A DNA stretch of 64,000 nucleotides, taken from Vibrio maritimus. GTDB lineage: Bacteria; Pseudomonadota; Gammaproteobacteria; Enterobacterales; Vibrionaceae. The position numbers and the translations under genes are program-made. The notes beneath the pieces were generated by a model, which saw only the letters and a list, made by a program, of their open reading frames with translations, made no database searches and was not told where the DNA came from. Location: contig NZ_CP090438.1 of assembly GCF_021441885.1 (NCBI RefSeq), positions 3,286,001 through 3,350,000 of the forward strand, written 5' to 3'. This document shows positions 54,202 through 63,441 of the stretch, in pieces. How positions within the stretch are numbered: position 1 is the stretch's first letter; each line of letters opens with the position of its first letter.

Positions 54202-55488
54202 ATGAACGTTCTAATTATTGGTGCTGGTGGTCGTGAGCACGCTCTGGGTTGGAAAGTGGCTCAGAATCCAAATGTTGAAACGGTTTTCGTCGCACCTGGT
54301 AACGCAGGTACTGCGCTTGAGCCTAAGCTAGAAAACGTTGCGATTGACGTTGAAGACATTCAAGGTCTGGTGGCGTTTGCAAAAGAGAAGAACATCGAGC
54401 TAACGATTGTTGGTCCTGAAGCACCGCTTGTGATTGGCGTAGTTGATGCATTCCAAGAAGCAGGTCTAGCGATCTTTGGCCCAACTCAAGCTGCTGCTCA
54501 GCTTGAAGGCTCTAAAGCGTTCACCAAAGACTTCCTAGCTCGTCACGCTATCCCGACTGGCGCTTACGCGAACTTCACTGAAATTGAGCCTGCGCTGGCT
54601 TACGTTCGCGAGCAAGGCGCTCCGATCGTGGTTAAGGCTGACGGCCTTGCGGCTGGTAAAGGTGTGATCGTTGCGATGACACTAGAAGAAGCGGAAGAAG
54701 CAATCAAAGACATGCTGGCTGGCAACGCATTTGGCGACGCGGGTAGCCGCGTGGTTATCGAAGAGTTCCTAGACGGCGAAGAAGCAAGCTTCATCGTGAT
54801 GGTTGATGGCGAAAACGTATTGCCAATGGCAACCAGCCAAGACCACAAACGTGTTGGTGATAAGGATACAGGTCCTAACACTGGCGGCATGGGCGCTTAC
54901 TCTCCTGCTCCAGTTGTGACTCAAGAAATCCACAACCGCATCATGGAAGAGGTTATCTATCCAACGGTTCGCGGTATGGCATCTGAAGGCAACCCATACA
55001 CAGGTTTCCTATATGCAGGCCTGATGATCGACAAAGACGGCACGCCTAAAGTTATCGAATACAATTGCCGCTTTGGTGACCCAGAAACACAACCTATCAT
55101 GATGCGTATGCAATCAGACATGGTTGAGCTTTGCCAAGCTGCGATCGACAAGAAGCTAGACCAAGTTGAGTCTAAGTGGGACCCACGTGCGTCTATCGGT
55201 ATCGTTCTAGCGGCTGGTGGCTACCCAGCGTCTTACAACAAGGGTGATGTTATCTCTGGTCTACCGACTACAGAAGTGGAAGGCGAGAAGGTATTCCACG
55301 CTGGTACGGCTGACAACGACGGCAATGTTGTGACTAACGGTGGTCGCGTACTATGTGCGACAGCACTAGGCAACACTGTCTCTGAAGCGCAAGCACGCGC
55401 GTATGAGCTGACTAAGAAGATCAGCTGGGACGGCATGTTCCACCGCAACGACATCGGCTACCGTGCGATTGCTCGCGAGCAAAAGTAA
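54202..55488 (+). CDS. purD: Phosphoribosylamine-glycine ligase
   Basis: An ATP-grasp enzyme of 428 residues that ligates glycine to phosphoribosylamine in purine synthesis. It has an N-terminal VLIIGAGGREHALGWK, the ATP-grasp segment KADGLAAGKGV, and GPNTGGMGAYSP plus EYNCRFGDPETQ. Start ATG 54202 follows an AAAGGATT ribosome site located just after the ERIC element. It is followed by a terminator. Confidence 0.97.
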   Translation: MNVLIIGAGGREHALGWKVAQNPNVETVFVAPGNAGTALEPKLENVAIDVEDIQGLVAFAKEKNIELTIVGPEAPLVIGVVDAFQEAGLAIFGPTQAAAQLEGSKAFTKDFLARHAIPTGAYANFTEIEPALAYVREQGAPIVVKADGLAAGKGVIVAMTLEEAEEAIKDMLAGNAFGDAGSRVVIEEFLDGEEASFIVMVDGENVLPMATSQDHKRVGDKDTGPNTGGMGAYSPAPVVTQEIHNRIMEEVIYPTVRGMASEGNPYTGFLYAGLMIDKDGTPKVIEYNCRFGDPETQPIMMRMQSDMVELCQAAIDKKLDQVESKWDPRASIGIVLAAGGYPASYNKGDVISGLPTTEVEGEKVFHAGTADNDGNVVTNGGRVLCATALGNTVSEAQARAYELTKKISWDGMFHRNDIGYRAIAREQK

Positions 55489-55508
55489 CCGAGCCTAGCT
55501 CATATTGA

Positions 55509-55537
55509 AAAGGGTGCCGATTGGCACCCTTTTTTTG
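55509..55537 (+). terminator. Rho-independent terminator after purD
   Basis: A 10-bp stem (55509-55518 with 55523-55532) with loop GATT and a T7 tail, between purD and a convergent lipoprotein gene. Confidence 0.92.
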
Positions 55538-55548
55538 TTCAAAACTCG

Positions 55549-56235
55549 TTAGATTAACTCTGGCTTCGGGATACAGTCTTTCGAACCTTCAGCAAGCATC
55601 AGCAGTTGCTCTACTCTAGCGCCTGTTAGTCGTGTGCTTCCCAGAAAAGCCACATAGCTTTCAACCTCAGCTAAGCGCTTGACCACAAAATTCGGTAAGC
55701 TCTCCTCAAACTTGATATCGCTAAACTCGATGCCATTGCAGGTTTCTAGAGTTTCACCGTCCCAATGCCCTTGAACGAGCTCTAGACCGTCACTGTCTTG
55801 CTCTTTAACACGCTCAACGAGCAGTGAGGCTTCTCTTTGATAGTTCTCAAGCTGAGCTTTCTTGACCGGTAAAACCTTACCGTTGCGGCGATATTGCTGA
55901 TAGATAGCTTCGCCATCTTTATTGAAACGTACATGAATGCGGTACGTCACCTCACCTGTCTCTATCTCGTTCTGCACCCCTTCGCGCACGAACTCACGCA
56001 ATGTATCGCCTTCCCAGCGATAGTTGGATTGATACCAACCATAGTCGTTCATATTGACGTAATCAGCAGCACTGTATGGACGCGTCAGCTTTTCGGTGTA
56101 CCAATAGAAACTCGTCGCATCACCAAGGGTTTGCCCGCCCGTATAGTTCGAGAATTGATTGAGACTAGGCGATGGTGTTGAGGAACAGCCAATCAAGGTG
56201 GCCGCGAGAAGTGAAACCAACAGTGTTTTTTTCAT
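55549..56235 (-). CDS. DUF1481 family lipoprotein (YjaH-like)
   Basis: A 228-residue predicted lipoprotein. The signal peptide MKKTLLVSLLAATLIGC ends in the lipobox LIGC, with Cys17 as the lipidated residue. The mature part contains the DUF1481 pattern around FYWYTEKLT and YGWYQSNYRWEG; it is probably anchored in the outer membrane facing the periplasm. The function is unknown. In E. coli the DUF1481 gene yjaH also lies beside hupA, which supports the family call. Confidence 0.83.
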   Translation of the reverse strand: MKKTLLVSLLAATLIGCSSTPSPSLNQFSNYTGGQTLGDATSFYWYTEKLTRPYSAADYVNMNDYGWYQSNYRWEGDTLREFVREGVQNEIETGEVTYRIHVRFNKDGEAIYQQYRRNGKVLPVKKAQLENYQREASLLVERVKEQDSDGLELVQGHWDGETLETCNGIEFSDIKFEESLPNFVVKRLAEVESYVAFLGSTRLTGARVEQLLMLAEGSKDCIPKPELI

Positions 56236-56413
56236 AATTTGTTAGACACCTCGTGTGAACGCAAGATATGGAAAATGACTCTCCTACAGAAGTAAGACAG
56301 TAAATAGCGAATCGCGTTCAGTCAATTGTAGCTCTTTAGTGAGGAGACAGATGGGTAATCGCGCTGGGGCTCAACACGCTTAACAATCCATCACAGAAAG
56401 GAAGTGGAGAGAA

Positions 56414-56440
56414 CAGCACCGACGCTGGGCGTCGGTGCTG
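56414..56440. terminator. Strong GC-rich hairpin after hupA
   Basis: A 12-bp perfect stem (56414-56425 with 56429-56440) with a 3-base loop, 6 bases beyond the hupA stop. No clear T run follows on the minus strand, so it may protect the 3' end more than terminate. Confidence 0.5.
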
Positions 56441-56446
56441 TAGAAA

Positions 56447-56719
56447 TTATTTAACTGCGTCTTTTAGCGCTTTACCAGCTACGAATGCTGGAACGTTCGC
56501 TGCAGCGATTTGGATCTCATCACCAGTCTTTGGGTTACGACCAGTACGAGCTGCACGGTGGTTTACTTTGAACGTACCAAAACCAATTAGTTGAACTTGG
56601 TCACCTTCAGTTAGCGCTTCAGATACGCCTGAAAGCGTCGCTTCTAGCGCTGCTTTAGCTTGTGCTTTTGATAGGTCAGCTTTTTCAGCGATAAAGTCGA
56701 TTAATTGGGTCTTGTTCAT
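56447..56719 (-). CDS. hupA: Nucleoid protein HU, alpha subunit
   Basis: A 90-residue histone-like protein that bends and compacts DNA. It has the HU N-terminus MNKTQLIDFIAEKA and the DNA-binding arm FKVNHRAARTGRNPKTGDEIQI. ATG 56719 gives the standard length; six extra in-frame codons upstream contain the ribosome site. Codon use is highly biased, fitting high expression. Confidence 0.97.
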   Translation of the reverse strand: MNKTQLIDFIAEKADLSKAQAKAALEATLSGVSEALTEGDQVQLIGFGTFKVNHRAARTGRNPKTGDEIQIAAANVPAFVAGKALKDAVK

Positions 56720-57035
56720 TAGGTTTCCCTTCTTCATGTTATCGAGTTAAAGCCCACTCTAAATCATAAAGCCCCCATCTGGCAAAGGTTTGTAGCCGTT
56801 CTTTGTCGCTTATGACGTAGATTTAACCGTTTTATGAGCATTAACTCACAATTTGTTACCCAAAGATTGAGTTTGAAACCTTGTAAATTATTGCATAAAG
56901 TCCCATAAATGCTCTGCGGCTCAACCGATAAGCCTGATAAATCGGTCTGTCGCTACTGTTTTTAAGCACTCACCAACAATGCACAGGCTCATTTGCAGCA
57001 AAGTTAGGTTGATGTGTGCACTTACTAGGAAATGA

Positions 57036-58190
57036 ATGTTTCTCTTATCGGTTTATATCGCTGTCGCCATTGGTGTGTCGTTTATCTGTTCGGTATTGGA
57101 GGCGGTACTGCTGAGTATTACTCCAAGCTATCTTGCTCAGCTAAGACAACAGGGCCACCCTGCGGCAGAAAAACTGTCCAAGCTAAAAGCAGAGCTTGAT
57201 CGTCCGCTGGCGTCTATCCTGACCCTAAACACCATCGCCCATACTATTGGTGCGGCGAGTGCTGGTGCTCAAGCAGCGAAGGTTTTCGGTAGCCAATGGC
57301 TAGGTGTGTTCTCTGCCGTACTTACCTTGGGTATCTTGGTGTTGTCAGAAATTGTCCCTAAAACCATTGGTGCGACCTACTGGCGCCAATTAGCGCCAGT
57401 GTCAGCAACTGTGCTGCGTTGGATGGTATGGGCATTGACGCCATTCGTATGGTTCTCGGAGCAAATCACTAAACGCCTAGCGCGTGGTCATGAAACGCCG
57501 AAGATGCGTGATGAGCTATCAGCGATGGCCATGCTGGCAAAAGAGAGTGGTGAATTTGCTGAGGGTGAGTCGAACATCTTGAATAACATTCTCAACATTC
57601 AAGACATTCCAGTGACTCAGGTAATGACGCCTCGTCCGGTGGTATTCCGCGTACCCGCTGAGATGACCATCAATGAGTTTTTGACTGAGCACAAAGATAC
57701 GCCGTTCTCACGCCCATTGGTGTATAGCCAGCAGAAAGACAATATTCTAGGCTTTGTACACCGCTTAGAGCTGTTTAAGCTTCAACAGCAAGGCAGCGGT
57801 GAGAAGCAACTAGGATCGGTGATGCGCCCAATCCAAGTGTTGTTTAACACCATCATGTTACCGAAAGCATTTGAACAGATGATGGCGGCACGTCTGCAGA
57901 TTGCCATGATTGTCGACGAGTACGGTACCATTCAAGGCATCATCACTCTGGAAGACATCTTCGAGCACTTATTAGGGCAAGAGATTGTCGATGAGGCGGA
58001 CAAAACCACCGACATGCAAGAGTTGGCTTATCAGCGCTGGGAAAACTGGAAAGAAAAACACAGCATCGTAGATAACTCTGACGATGATGACGAAGAAGCA
58101 CCAGTAGAGAAGCCAGAGTCAACAATCGCCTCGGACGAGTCTGAAGAAGCAAAACAAGAGCAAGACACGAAAGACAAAAAAGAGTCTTAA
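57036..58190 (+). CDS. CNNM/CBS-domain membrane protein (HlyC/CorC family)
   Basis: A 384-residue protein: a DUF21/CNNM membrane domain with about four helices (1-150, containing LNTIAHTIGAASAG and LSEIVPKTIG), then a CBS pair (about 180-315, with MTPRPVVFRV and IVDEYGTIQGIITLEDIFEHLLG). The family covers magnesium and cobalt transporters or their regulators. The last ~50 residues are a highly acidic Asp/Glu tail with no predicted fold. Monocistronic, followed by a strong terminator. Confidence 0.88.
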   Translation: MFLLSVYIAVAIGVSFICSVLEAVLLSITPSYLAQLRQQGHPAAEKLSKLKAELDRPLASILTLNTIAHTIGAASAGAQAAKVFGSQWLGVFSAVLTLGILVLSEIVPKTIGATYWRQLAPVSATVLRWMVWALTPFVWFSEQITKRLARGHETPKMRDELSAMAMLAKESGEFAEGESNILNNILNIQDIPVTQVMTPRPVVFRVPAEMTINEFLTEHKDTPFSRPLVYSQQKDNILGFVHRLELFKLQQQGSGEKQLGSVMRPIQVLFNTIMLPKAFEQMMAARLQIAMIVDEYGTIQGIITLEDIFEHLLGQEIVDEADKTTDMQELAYQRWENWKEKHSIVDNSDDDDEEAPVEKPESTIASDESEEAKQEQDTKDKKES

Positions 58191-58217
58191 GCCCGCTTAA
58201 TCAAATAATGCTCAAAC

Positions 58218-58248
58218 AAAAATGGCTGCGAACTTCGCAGCCATTTTT
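58218..58248 (+). terminator. Terminator between the CNNM gene and the retropepsin-like gene
   Basis: A 14-bp stem (58218-58231 with 58235-58248) with a 3-base loop and A/T tails. It can work for both convergent genes. Confidence 0.9.
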
Positions 58249-58278
58249 TATCAGTGGCACTTTTTCATCAGTGATGAG

Positions 58279-60168
58279 TTAGTGACTGCCAATCTCATTG
58301 CCGAGCAAAAAGTTCTCATCACTGCTTACTACGACACCATACTTAAGGAAATTCTTACCTAAGATCATGCTGTAGTGAAAGCGAGAGCGGTCTTGCAGAT
58401 TGACACGAATGGTTTTCTCAACGTCACCTAGCTTCACGCGCATATTCACCACAGGGCGAACATTCGCTTTCTCACCCGCTTTAGCTCGGATGCGCATAAC
58501 ATCGACCACCTCACGAGTAAACTCTTGCTTCATGTCCATATCGTTGGTGTAGGTAAAGGTGACCATCTTCTTGCCATCTTTTTCGAATTGCTTGATGTTG
58601 GTCGCGTTCATTGAGCTAACATCCGCGCCGGTATCAAGTTTAACTGGGAAGGTTAACCCCTCAACGGTCGCGTTCTCGATGTGACCGGCAGTAAACACCG
58701 GGTAAGCATCAAGCAGGTTTTCACTGCGTGAATTGACTAAAACGCCACCTTTGGTCGCCTTTTTGCCAATGATGAAATATGGCTCTTCACCCTCATCACT
58801 GTCGAGCGCCTCCAAAGCAAACTCAACGGTCACATCGCGATCGCCGACGATAAACTCGCCATCAACCACAGGTCTTACCGTATCGCCTACCTTGATGCGA
58901 CGTAGAATGGTTTTGCGGATCTTTTCTTCATTGCCTAGGTCACTCGACAGGTAATACTCCACTTTGTCTCGCCCTTTAGCTTCGATAATCTCAAAGCTGC
59001 TAACTTTGAGTAGTGGCGTACTGACCGCAAACGACGGCTCCGCATTGAGTTGGTAACCATCTAGAATCAAACTCTCAGTTGGAGAGACCACCAGCGGCTT
59101 ATCTTTCATACGTTGAGCAAAACTTTGCTTTTTCTTCTCAAGTTTGCCTTTAGCACCGGTATCAACCACAAAATTCTTGTTGAGGGTATTCAAACCCAAA
59201 CGCAGCTGCGTACTCTGCTTAGAGCGATCTTTCAAATAAACCTGAATCGTGCCCTCAAAATCTTTGCCACCCTTGAATGGCACAAAGATCATCGGATATT
59301 CATTACCCGATACTGACAACATCTTCACCAGTGGATAAGTCACCCGCTTTTGCGCCGCTTCTTTGCCGACGAGATCAAAGCTGACTGTGTTGGCTTTCTT
59401 GTCGATCTCAATATTCTGCGCATTGAGAATACTGTAGTTATTTTTCAGCGAGATACTAACGTCAACTGGCACATCATCAATAGAGCCAGACTCGCGGCGA
59501 CCAATCACTTGCGCGTCTTTTTGCTCTTGTAAGTAGTCATAACCCGCCATTACCCAAGCGTTGTTGGCCAAGAAGGTTTTACCAATCAGAATGGGCGCAC
59601 TGAATCCGCTACGGTCAGTCAGATTGACCTCAGTTTCGACGGTTTTGCCGGCGATGGTCATAGGCAGGGTGATAACCGGGCGATAGATAGGTGTTGAACT
59701 CGTACGGCTACGAATCACACTAGTGCGCGTCAAAGGGCGCTCCATTTCAATCTTTTCACCGGTGTAAGGGTGTCTAAGCGTGAACGTCACAACACCTTGG
59801 AAGTTACGCTCATCGTTATCAAACTCTTCAAGCCACCAGTCACTCGCTGAGCCACCGTACTCATCCACGATAGTCTGCATCAGCTTTTCACCACTAAGCC
59901 CTTGGTATTTTGGGTTATTACTGATGACTTTGATGTTTTCAGCGTGCATCGATGTAGTGTCTGCACCCGTGTCAATCTTACCGACAAATGGGATGCCTTC
60001 TAGCGCTTCAATATCTTGGTAGTAAACACTTTCAACGCGCCCGAGGACGATTTTATCTTCAATAGATAAAACTGGCGCCTGTGTAGTAGAGAGATCTGGT
60101 GCAGCCATAGCCCACCCGCTTGTCATTGTGGCAAGAATTAACGCCAACTTAGTTGCTGTAGTTTTCAT
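58279..60168 (-). CDS. Exported multi-lobe retropepsin-like (RimB/'ATP-dependent zinc protease') family protein
   Basis: 629 residues with a signal peptide (about 1-23, cut at AMA-A). It appears to contain four tandem retropepsin-like lobes. Lobe 1 (about 38-215) has the catalytic DTGAD at 66-70 and the closing DRSGF...LIGKTFL. Lobe 4 (about 495-629) has DTGAD at 512-516 and DRSRFHYSMILGKNFL. Lobes 2 (about 225-350) and 3 (about 375-490) keep the closing pattern but have lost DTGA. The family label mentions zinc and ATP, but the motif is that of an aspartic protease. Start ATG 60168 gives the signal peptide; divergent from tex. Confidence 0.75.
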   Translation of the reverse strand: MKTTATKLALILATMTSGWAMAAPDLSTTQAPVLSIEDKIVLGRVESVYYQDIEALEGIPFVGKIDTGADTTSMHAENIKVISNNPKYQGLSGEKLMQTIVDEYGGSASDWWLEEFDNDERNFQGVVTFTLRHPYTGEKIEMERPLTRTSVIRSRTSSTPIYRPVITLPMTIAGKTVETEVNLTDRSGFSAPILIGKTFLANNAWVMAGYDYLQEQKDAQVIGRRESGSIDDVPVDVSISLKNNYSILNAQNIEIDKKANTVSFDLVGKEAAQKRVTYPLVKMLSVSGNEYPMIFVPFKGGKDFEGTIQVYLKDRSKQSTQLRLGLNTLNKNFVVDTGAKGKLEKKKQSFAQRMKDKPLVVSPTESLILDGYQLNAEPSFAVSTPLLKVSSFEIIEAKGRDKVEYYLSSDLGNEEKIRKTILRRIKVGDTVRPVVDGEFIVGDRDVTVEFALEALDSDEGEEPYFIIGKKATKGGVLVNSRSENLLDAYPVFTAGHIENATVEGLTFPVKLDTGADVSSMNATNIKQFEKDGKKMVTFTYTNDMDMKQEFTREVVDVMRIRAKAGEKANVRPVVNMRVKLGDVEKTIRVNLQDRSRFHYSMILGKNFLKYGVVVSSDENFLLGNEIGSH

Positions 60169-60442
60169 TTTAATACATCCATTCATCGACTGACTCTGAA
60201 TAAGCATGAGTCCCTAAGACAACGGTCGACTCACATCGTTTACCGACTCCTTTAAACTTTACAGAAAACCAACGGAATATCCACGTGATTATCAATAAAT
60301 TAGCAAACCCTCGCTAAATTTCACCTTCTAGTGAAACATAAAAATAACCCAGTAATTGCAAATCGGCGCTCACGCCCCTATATCCTATGGATATCAAGGA
60401 GTACAAAAGCACTCCCCAACACAACCACAAGAGAATACACGG

Positions 60443-62761
60443 ATGAGCCAAGCTATCTGTCAACTGATTGCTAAAGAGCTGAATGTCAGCCATAAGCAAG
60501 TTGAAGCCGCTGTTACCCTGATTGATGACGGCAACACCGTCCCATTTATCGCTCGCTATCGAAAAGAGGTCACGGGAGGTCTTGATGACACCCAACTACG
60601 TACCCTCGACTCTCGCCTAAGCTATCTGCGTGAACTTGACGATCGCCGTCAGACGATTCTTAAATCCATCGACGATCAAGGCAAACTTACCGACGAACTG
60701 CGTGCGGACATTGAAAGCGCTGACAACAAAACTCGCCTAGAAGATCTCTATCTACCCTACAAACCAAAGCGCCGCACCAAAGGTCAGATTGCGATTGAAG
60801 CAGGTCTCGAGCCACTTGCAGACCTGCTCTGGAATGAACCAAGCAATGAGCCTGATAGCGCTGCATCTAACTACATCGATGCAGACAAAGGGATCGCGGA
60901 CAGTAAAGCGGCGCTGGATGGTGCTCGTGCCATCCTCATGGAGCGCATTGCCGAAGATGCTGACCTACTAGAGAAGGTCCGTCAGTACCTCAACCGACAT
61001 GCAGAGCTGCGCGCTCGCGTGGTATCTGGAAAAGAAAACGAAGGCGAGAAGTTCAAAGACTACTTTGAACATGATGAGCCAATGAGCAAGGTTCCCTCAC
61101 ACCGAGCACTCGCCATGCTGCGCGGTCGTAACGAGGGCTATTTACAGCTTTCCGTTAACGCTGATCCTGCAAACGAAGAGGGAGCTCGCGAGTCATACTG
61201 CGAAACCCTGATCGCTGAGCATTATGGTATTCATCTAAGTCAGGCGCCTGCCGATGCATGGCGCAAGCAAGTAATTAGCTGGGCATGGCGCATCAAGGTA
61301 TCGATGCACATGGAAACCGAACTGATGGGCGCACTAAAAGAGCGTGCTGAAGTCGATGCCATCACGGTATTCGCCACTAACCTGAAAGATCTGTTGATGG
61401 CAGCACCAGCAGGTCCAAAAGCCACCTTAGGTCTTGACCCAGGTTTGCGCACTGGCTGTAAAGTGGCCGTTGTGGATGCCACAGGTAAAGTTCTCGCAAC
61501 CGATACCATCTACCCACACGCCCCGCAAAAACAGTACGACAAAGCGGCACACGTCGTGGAGCAGCTAGTACGTCGCTTCAACGTGGACTTGATCGCCATC
61601 GGTAACGGTACAGCTTCTCGCGAGACTGACAGCTTTGCCGCCGACGTCATCAAGCGCGGTAATCTCAGCGTGCAAAAGATCATTGTTAGCGAAGCGGGTG
61701 CCTCAGTGTATTCAGCGTCAGAACTCGCAGCAAAAGAGTTCCCGAATATGGACGTGTCACTGCGCGGCGCCGTGTCTATCGCAAGACGCCTACAAGACCC
61801 ACTGGCAGAGCTTGTGAAGATTGATCCTAAATCGATTGGTGTCGGTCAATACCAGCACGACGTCAGCCAAACTATGCTGGCGAAACGCCTTGATGCGGTC
61901 GTCGAAGACTGTGTAAACGCCGTTGGCGTGGATGTGAATACCGCTTCGGCTGCCCTACTAACGCGTGTGGCAGGTTTGTCTTCGACGCTTGCTCAGAACA
62001 TTGTCGACTACCGTGATGAGAACGGTCGCTTCGAAGCACGCACCACTCTTAAGAAGGTCGCACGTCTTGGTCCAAAAGCCTTCGAGCAGTGTGCAGGTTT
62101 CCTACGTATTATGGATGGCAAGAACCCGCTTGATGCTTCATCGGTGCACCCGGAAGCGTACCCAGTGGTTAAAACGATGGCAGAAAAGACAGGTCGCGCG
62201 CTCAAGTCTATCATTGGTGATACGGCATTTCTTCGAACCGTTAATGCGGTCGACTACACCGATGACACATTCGGTTTGCCAACCGTCACAGACATCATCC
62301 GCGAGCTTGATAAGCCGGGTCGTGACCCGCGCCCAGAGTTCAAAACGGCGACCTTCGCGGAAGGCGTCAATACGATCAATGATCTCGAACCGGGCATGGT
62401 ACTGGAAGGCGTGGTTTCTAACGTCGCGAATTTCGGTGCCTTTGTCGATATTGGTGTTCACCAAGATGGTCTGGTCCACATTTCAGCGCTTACCGATAAG
62501 TTTGTTGCCGATCCACGTGAAGTGGTGAAAGCGGGCGATATCGTTAAGGTCAAAGTGATGGAAGTAGACGCCAATCGTAAGCGCATCGGTCTATCCATGC
62601 GCTTGTCCGATGAACCTGGTGCGGACAACCGTCCCGCTCGCGGAGGTAAAACCGCTCGCGACAACCGTGGGTCTCAGCGTCAGCGCGCACCAAGACAAGA
62701 GTCAGGCAACAGTGCGATGGGTGGTGCATTTGCAGCAGCCTTCGCCAAAGCCAAGAAATAA
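60443..62761 (+). CDS. tex: Tex family transcription accessory protein (YhgF)
   Basis: A 772-residue RNA-binding protein. It has an N-terminal Tex helical domain, a YqgF/RNase H-like domain with GLDPGLRTGCKVAVVD near residue 330, helix-hairpin-helix repeats (about 490-560) and a C-terminal S1 domain (about 645-715) with GMVLEGVVSNVANFGAFVDIG. A basic tail follows. Implicated in transcription and RNA metabolism; the exact role is unclear. ATG 60443 is chosen; the frame opens 29 codons upstream into the promoter region. Confidence 0.95.
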   Translation: MSQAICQLIAKELNVSHKQVEAAVTLIDDGNTVPFIARYRKEVTGGLDDTQLRTLDSRLSYLRELDDRRQTILKSIDDQGKLTDELRADIESADNKTRLEDLYLPYKPKRRTKGQIAIEAGLEPLADLLWNEPSNEPDSAASNYIDADKGIADSKAALDGARAILMERIAEDADLLEKVRQYLNRHAELRARVVSGKENEGEKFKDYFEHDEPMSKVPSHRALAMLRGRNEGYLQLSVNADPANEEGARESYCETLIAEHYGIHLSQAPADAWRKQVISWAWRIKVSMHMETELMGALKERAEVDAITVFATNLKDLLMAAPAGPKATLGLDPGLRTGCKVAVVDATGKVLATDTIYPHAPQKQYDKAAHVVEQLVRRFNVDLIAIGNGTASRETDSFAADVIKRGNLSVQKIIVSEAGASVYSASELAAKEFPNMDVSLRGAVSIARRLQDPLAELVKIDPKSIGVGQYQHDVSQTMLAKRLDAVVEDCVNAVGVDVNTASAALLTRVAGLSSTLAQNIVDYRDENGRFEARTTLKKVARLGPKAFEQCAGFLRIMDGKNPLDASSVHPEAYPVVKTMAEKTGRALKSIIGDTAFLRTVNAVDYTDDTFGLPTVTDIIRELDKPGRDPRPEFKTATFAEGVNTINDLEPGMVLEGVVSNVANFGAFVDIGVHQDGLVHISALTDKFVADPREVVKAGDIVKVKVMEVDANRKRIGLSMRLSDEPGADNRPARGGKTARDNRGSQRQRAPRQESGNSAMGGAFAAAFAKAKK

Positions 62762-62792
62762 CGCTCTGGCTAATAACACAGACTGAAAACGC

Positions 62793-62823
62793 AAAAGAGC
62801 ACCTATCTAGGTGCTCTTTTGGT
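62793..62823. terminator. Terminator after tex
   Basis: A 12-bp stem (62793-62804 with 62809-62820) with loop ATCT, A's before and T's after. Confidence 0.88.
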
Positions 62824-62857
62824 ATTCATCAAAAGCTATCTCACTCACTGCTAAACA

Positions 62858-63307
62858 CTACCCAACGGCAATGATGTCCGACGGCGTATTTGGGGCAACC
62901 GAGTGCCCATAATGATATCGGATCACGGTACGACGCTTCGCCATTCTCCCTTCCATCAACGCTGCCTGCATGATTTTAGGAGGTAAGCGAAATCGCATCG
63001 CATAGCCTTTTCCTTGCGACTCACTATAGGTATTTAGTGATAGCAGATGAAACAAGCGCTCTATGGGGTCTTCGTTGTCAGACACGTCTTCTTCGGTGTC
63101 ATACTCGGGATGCTCTGCGGGATCCCAAGCGGTGCGCTTGCGCCGTTTTTCCTCTTCGTTGATGCGACGCTCGGCATTGGTGCGCGCCAATTCCACAGTA
63201 GGGACTATCGGCTCTCGCACCTTGTTGTCACGCGCTGCTTGCTCCGTCTGGGGATTCACAGATGGAGCAATAACTGGAGCACTAACACTGTTGGGCGACA
63301 CTATCAT
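62858..63307 (-). CDS. Unrecognised 149-residue protein
   Basis: I do not recognise a function. The N-terminal ~30 residues are Pro/Ser/Val-rich and look disordered. A charged Glu/Arg-rich helix follows (about 45-62), then an acidic stretch (about 70-85). The C-terminal 60 residues include a basic segment (RLPPKIMQAALMEGRMAKRRTV shortened to MEGRMAKRRTV) and a short beta-like end. No signal peptide, membrane segment or cysteine. Start ATG 63307 has a GGAG ribosome site. It is convergent with tex and upstream of bioH on the same strand, 134 bases apart. Confidence 0.65.
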   Translation of the reverse strand: MIVSPNSVSAPVIAPSVNPQTEQAARDNKVREPIVPTVELARTNAERRINEEEKRRKRTAWDPAEHPEYDTEEDVSDNEDPIERLFHLLSLNTYSESQGKGYAMRFRLPPKIMQAALMEGRMAKRRTVIRYHYGHSVAPNTPSDIIAVG

Positions 63308-63441
63308 AGGTCACTCTCCTCTGCTGTGAGTGATTAACGCCAAAACCTCAACAACTAAACAGGATTGATTTTCAATCCTCTGACTACTTTATCGGAAAAA
63401 CGGCTCCAAGCTTTACCGATTTGTGTAAAAAACATGCAAAT

